Shown: one piece after another, positions 6,377 through 6,641 of the stretch
Numbering within the stretch: the first letter of the stretch is position 1
How the letters are laid out: each line of letters begins with the position of its first letter
Origin: an uncultured Planctomycetaceae bacterium
Lineage (GTDB): Bacteria; Planctomycetota; Planctomycetia; Planctomycetales; Planctomycetaceae
Reading direction: 5' to 3'
Assembly: GCA_903823545.1 (NCBI GenBank)
Contig: CAIJTL010000659.1
Location: 1 to 6,641, forward strand
DNA: 6,641 bases
Program-made: the position numbers and the translations under genes
The notes under the pieces: generated by a model
Told to the model about the DNA's origin: nothing
The model's database searches: none
What the model saw: the letters and a program-made list of their open reading frames with translations, nothing else

Positions 6377-6641
6377 TCATTCGCTTTGCGGCCCGCGTCT
6401 GACGAGGTCCGGGCCATCGCCCAGAACCTTTTCGTAGGTTCCCGCTTTCGACTTCTCGTACTTTGTGAAGCCCAATCGTTCGAGATTCTTGTTGCTCGTG
6501 TCCCCTTTGATGGGACCGCCGGAGTACTGCTTCTTGACGCTCGGAGGCGACATGATCCGTCGCACTCGCTGACCAGTCTCCGGATGCTTCTTCAGCGGAG
6601 CTTCAGCAATCCGTTGTAGCACTTCAAAAGTTGAACCTTCA
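6377..6641 (-). CDS. FmdB-family-like small protein, C-terminal part (runs off the window)
   Basis: The last 87 codons of a minus-strand gene whose start lies beyond the right edge. The frame is open to the edge, reading EGSTFEVLQRIAEAPLKKHP, so the GTG at 6622-6620 is an internal valine and not a start. FEVLQ.I...PL..HPE resembles the sequence after the first zinc knuckle of FmdB-type proteins (typically FE..qsi...PL..CP.CG.....). The later LERLGFTKYEKSKAGTYEKV (about residues 54-73) resembles the tail of the longer bacterial members I recall. Here the second knuckle has HPETG where CPxCG is usual, so its two cysteines are absent, and no cysteine occurs anywhere in the visible part. The first knuckle cannot be seen. 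Function in this family is poorly established (often annotated as a putative regulatory zinc ribbon). It is convergent with the GspF-type gene. Confidence 0.7.
   Translation of the reverse strand, partial: EGSTFEVLQRIAEAPLKKHPETGQRVRRIMSPPSVKKQYSGGPIKGDTSNKNLERLGFTKYEKSKAGTYEKVLGDGPDLVRRGPQSE

Noticed and set aside
6347..6619. 90-codon plus-strand open frame opposite the FmdB-like gene
   Set aside because: It is antisense to the frame that has family-like motifs and is open to the window edge.
1..6641. CRISPR array, tRNA or rRNA
   Set aside because: No regularly spaced direct repeats with unique spacers, no tRNA cloverleaf landmarks and no conserved rRNA stretches were seen on either strand.

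Overview
The window looks like a piece of a planctomycete chromosome. This rests on the gene content (a short stand-alone GspF-type protein, an FmdB-type small protein, a TMEM205-like membrane protein), moderate-to-high GC, weak or absent Shine-Dalgarno sites, and intergenic gaps filled with inverted-repeat families that I recall from Planctomycetes. No marker gene proves the lineage, so this is an inference. No tRNA, rRNA, CRISPR array, transposase or phage gene is visible.

Layout: (1) 48-2003, plus strand: a P1B-type transition-metal ATPase with a TPCP membrane motif and no N-terminal metal-binding domain. (2) 2004-2332: a gap with a weak hairpin after the ATPase stop, a degenerate 'CAAAG' tandem tract, a 27-bp-arm inverted repeat, and on the minus strand a 35-codon frame that reads like one kinesin-light-chain-type TPR unit and overlaps the stop of the next gene. 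(3) 2333-4093, minus strand: a thiamine-diphosphate-dependent 2-oxoacid decarboxylase of the pyruvate/indolepyruvate decarboxylase type, with a complete catalytic set and an unusual basic, serine-rich N-terminal tail. (4) 4094-4499: a divergent intergenic region built around a long imperfect inverted repeat whose arms carry TTGGTCA-type heptamers. (5) 4500-4976, plus strand: a small four-helix membrane protein resembling DUF4149/TMEM205. (6) 4977-5221: a gap with two overlapping hairpin-forming elements. (7) 5222-6262, plus strand: a type II secretion/type IV pilus inner-membrane platform protein (GspF/PilC family). (8) 6263-6376: a short convergent gap with weak terminator-like hairpins. (9) 6377 to the right edge, minus strand: the C-terminal part of an FmdB-family-like small protein.

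The genes do not form an operon or an evident shared pathway. Strands alternate and each gene is separated by 100-400 bases of repeat-rich DNA. The ATPase would export metal, the decarboxylase acts on 2-oxoacids in the cytosol, and the GspF protein would belong to an assembly encoded elsewhere. I see no convincing new multi-gene system. The most interesting material is the repeat architecture between genes, the TPR remnant fused onto the end of the decarboxylase gene, and the unusual decarboxylase tail.
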